Below, one piece after another: positions 63,115 to 64,000 of a DNA stretch of 64,000 bases. The translations under genes and the position numbers were made by a program. Location: the NCBI GenBank assembly GCA_963753615.1, contig CAVWCW010000034.1, positions 1 through 64,000 of the forward strand. Reading direction: 5' to 3'. This DNA comes from CAVWCW01 sp963753615. GTDB lineage: Bacteria > Pseudomonadota > Gammaproteobacteria > Chromatiales > Chromatiaceae. The first letter of the stretch is position 1, and each line of letters opens with the position of its first letter. Under the pieces are notes generated by a model. The model was not told where the DNA came from and did no database searches. It saw only the letters and a list, made by a program, of their open reading frames with translations.

Positions 63115-64000
63115 GAGAGCTATCATCCGGAAAGGACTGGCCTACATCGAAGGCCTCTCCGGCCGCGGCGGCACCATCATGCTCGAGGGAGTTCAAGCGG
63201 CGTTGAGCCCGCCGGAGGATCCCGAGCGGTTGAGAATCATCTCTTTCATGACCGACGGCTACATCGGCAATGAAAAGCAGATACTCGCTTACCTCCAGAC
63301 CCACCTCGGCGGAGCACGCCTTTTTTCGTTCGGCGTGGGAAGCTCGGTCAACCGGTACCTGTTGGACAAGATGGCGGAGCTTGGCCGCGGCGCGGTTGAG
63401 TACGTGCTGCTCAAAGACGATGCCGAAGAGCCGGTGAAACGGTTTTACGAGCGCATTCGAAATCCGTACCTTACCGACATCGAAATCAACTGGGGTGACC
63501 TCGAAGTCTCGGAGGTTTATCCCAAGCGAATTCCCGATCTCTTCGTGGGTCAGCCGCTCGTCCTCCAAGGGAAATACACCCGGCCCGGAACAGACACGGT
63601 GACTCTCCACGGCCGGATGGGCGGAAAACCCTTCGAACAAAGTGTTTCCATCCGCCTTCCCGAAACTCACCCGGAAGCAGAGGCAATCGCTACTCTGTGG
63701 GCCCGTGCTCGCATCGAAGAGCTTCGAATCGGCTAATTGGCGATCCACAGCCGGAGCTGGAAGAGGAAATCACCCGCGTTGCTTTGGCCCATCGACTGGT
63801 CTCCGCTTACACCTCGTTCGTTGCCGTCGAAGAGAAGATCGTGACCGGCTCCGAGCTACCGGTCCTGGTGGAAGTGCCGGTAGAAATGCCGGAAGGGGTG
63901 AGCTACGAGGGCGTTTTCGGAGGCGAGCCTAAGCCGATGTCACTTGCCTACGCAGGAAAGGCACAGGAAGAACGCGCGCCATGTTGCCTGGCATCGCTTC
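63115..64000 (+). pseudogene. 5'-truncated VWA-domain (VIT/VWA-type) protein, frameshifted, running off the window
   Basis: The protein-like sequence starts inside a VWA domain at about 63120 (IRKGLAYIEGLSGRGGTIMLEGVQAAL), includes RIISFMTDGYIGNE (MIDAS Asp), and continues to RIEELRIG at 63733. A -1 shift at about 63736 then leads into GDPQPELEEEITRVALAHRLVSAYTSFVAVEE, which is open to the end of the window. The N-terminal VIT domain and the MIDAS DxSxS are missing, replaced by the glycine-zipper gene's upstream region. It resembles marine-sortase-target type VIT/VWA proteins. It is probably a remnant after a rearrangement. Confidence 0.7.

Noticed and set aside
1..64000. CRISPR array or prophage
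   Set aside because: No evenly spaced direct repeats, cas genes, integrase or phage structural genes were seen.

Overview
The window looks like chromosomal DNA of a GC-rich gammaproteobacterium, most likely an aerobic, Chromatiales/Ectothiorhodospiraceae-like lineage. That placement is inferred from gene content: ffs-dnaX-ybaB-recR, minCDE, accA-tilS, an aa3-type cox cluster with ctaG/SURF1/ctaA/ctaB, a six-gene Mrp antiporter operon and a Rof homologue. No 16S rRNA gene is present, so the taxonomy is tentative. Both ends (about 1-6.1 kb and 61.2-64 kb) are richer in AT, hold broken genes and look accessory. The middle is compact, GC-rich and mostly intact.

Region by region. 1-6.1 kb: a secreted zinc metalloprotease gene with DUF11, PKD and HYR modules, interrupted by two -1 frameshifts; a decayed transposase that joins an IS21-type N-terminus to an IS630-type DDE domain; a 30-bp perfect inverted repeat; and a tRNA-like 3' remnant with its own terminator. 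6.3-12.6 kb: a small possible RRM-like protein and a complete Mrp-type Na+/H+ antiporter operon with mrpA and mrpB fused. 12.9-18.8 kb: an SGNH hydrolase facing a four-gene operon (ABC exporter, two sulfotransferases, ELM1-like glycosyltransferase). I read this as a possible pathway for a sulfated, exported envelope glycolipid, and it is the best candidate for an undescribed system here. 19-29 kb: a periplasmic protein, an MscS-like channel, and the alpha-2-macroglobulin/PBP1C pair.

29-40 kb is housekeeping: accA, tilS, two CorC-type membrane proteins, the 4.5S RNA, dnaX, ybaB, recR, a HIT protein and minCDE. 40-46.7 kb holds small single genes, including AMMECR1, YihY, a solitary MbcA/ParS/Xre antitoxin-like protein, DUF302, CPXCG and Rof. 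46.8-57.8 kb is a full cytochrome c oxidase biogenesis locus: structural genes coxB-coxA-coxC, the CuB chaperone ctaG, SURF1, heme O and A synthases, an SCO gene with one frameshift, a second SCO-like protein, and an odd heme-copper-oxidase-like protein that seems to lack the helix-VII CuB histidine pair. 58-61.2 kb: a rhodanese and a membrane diguanylate cyclase, with nested inverted repeats and degenerate direct repeats around them. 61.4-64 kb: small hypotheticals, a MITE-like hairpin, a glycine-zipper protein and a 5'-truncated VWA-domain gene that runs off the window.

The clearest functional link is the cox locus, where heme synthesis, copper delivery and the catalytic subunits lie together. 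The envelope genes (sulfotransferase/ABC cluster, A2M/PBP1C, MscS, Mrp) suggest investment in envelope defence and in ion and pH balance, but that is inference.
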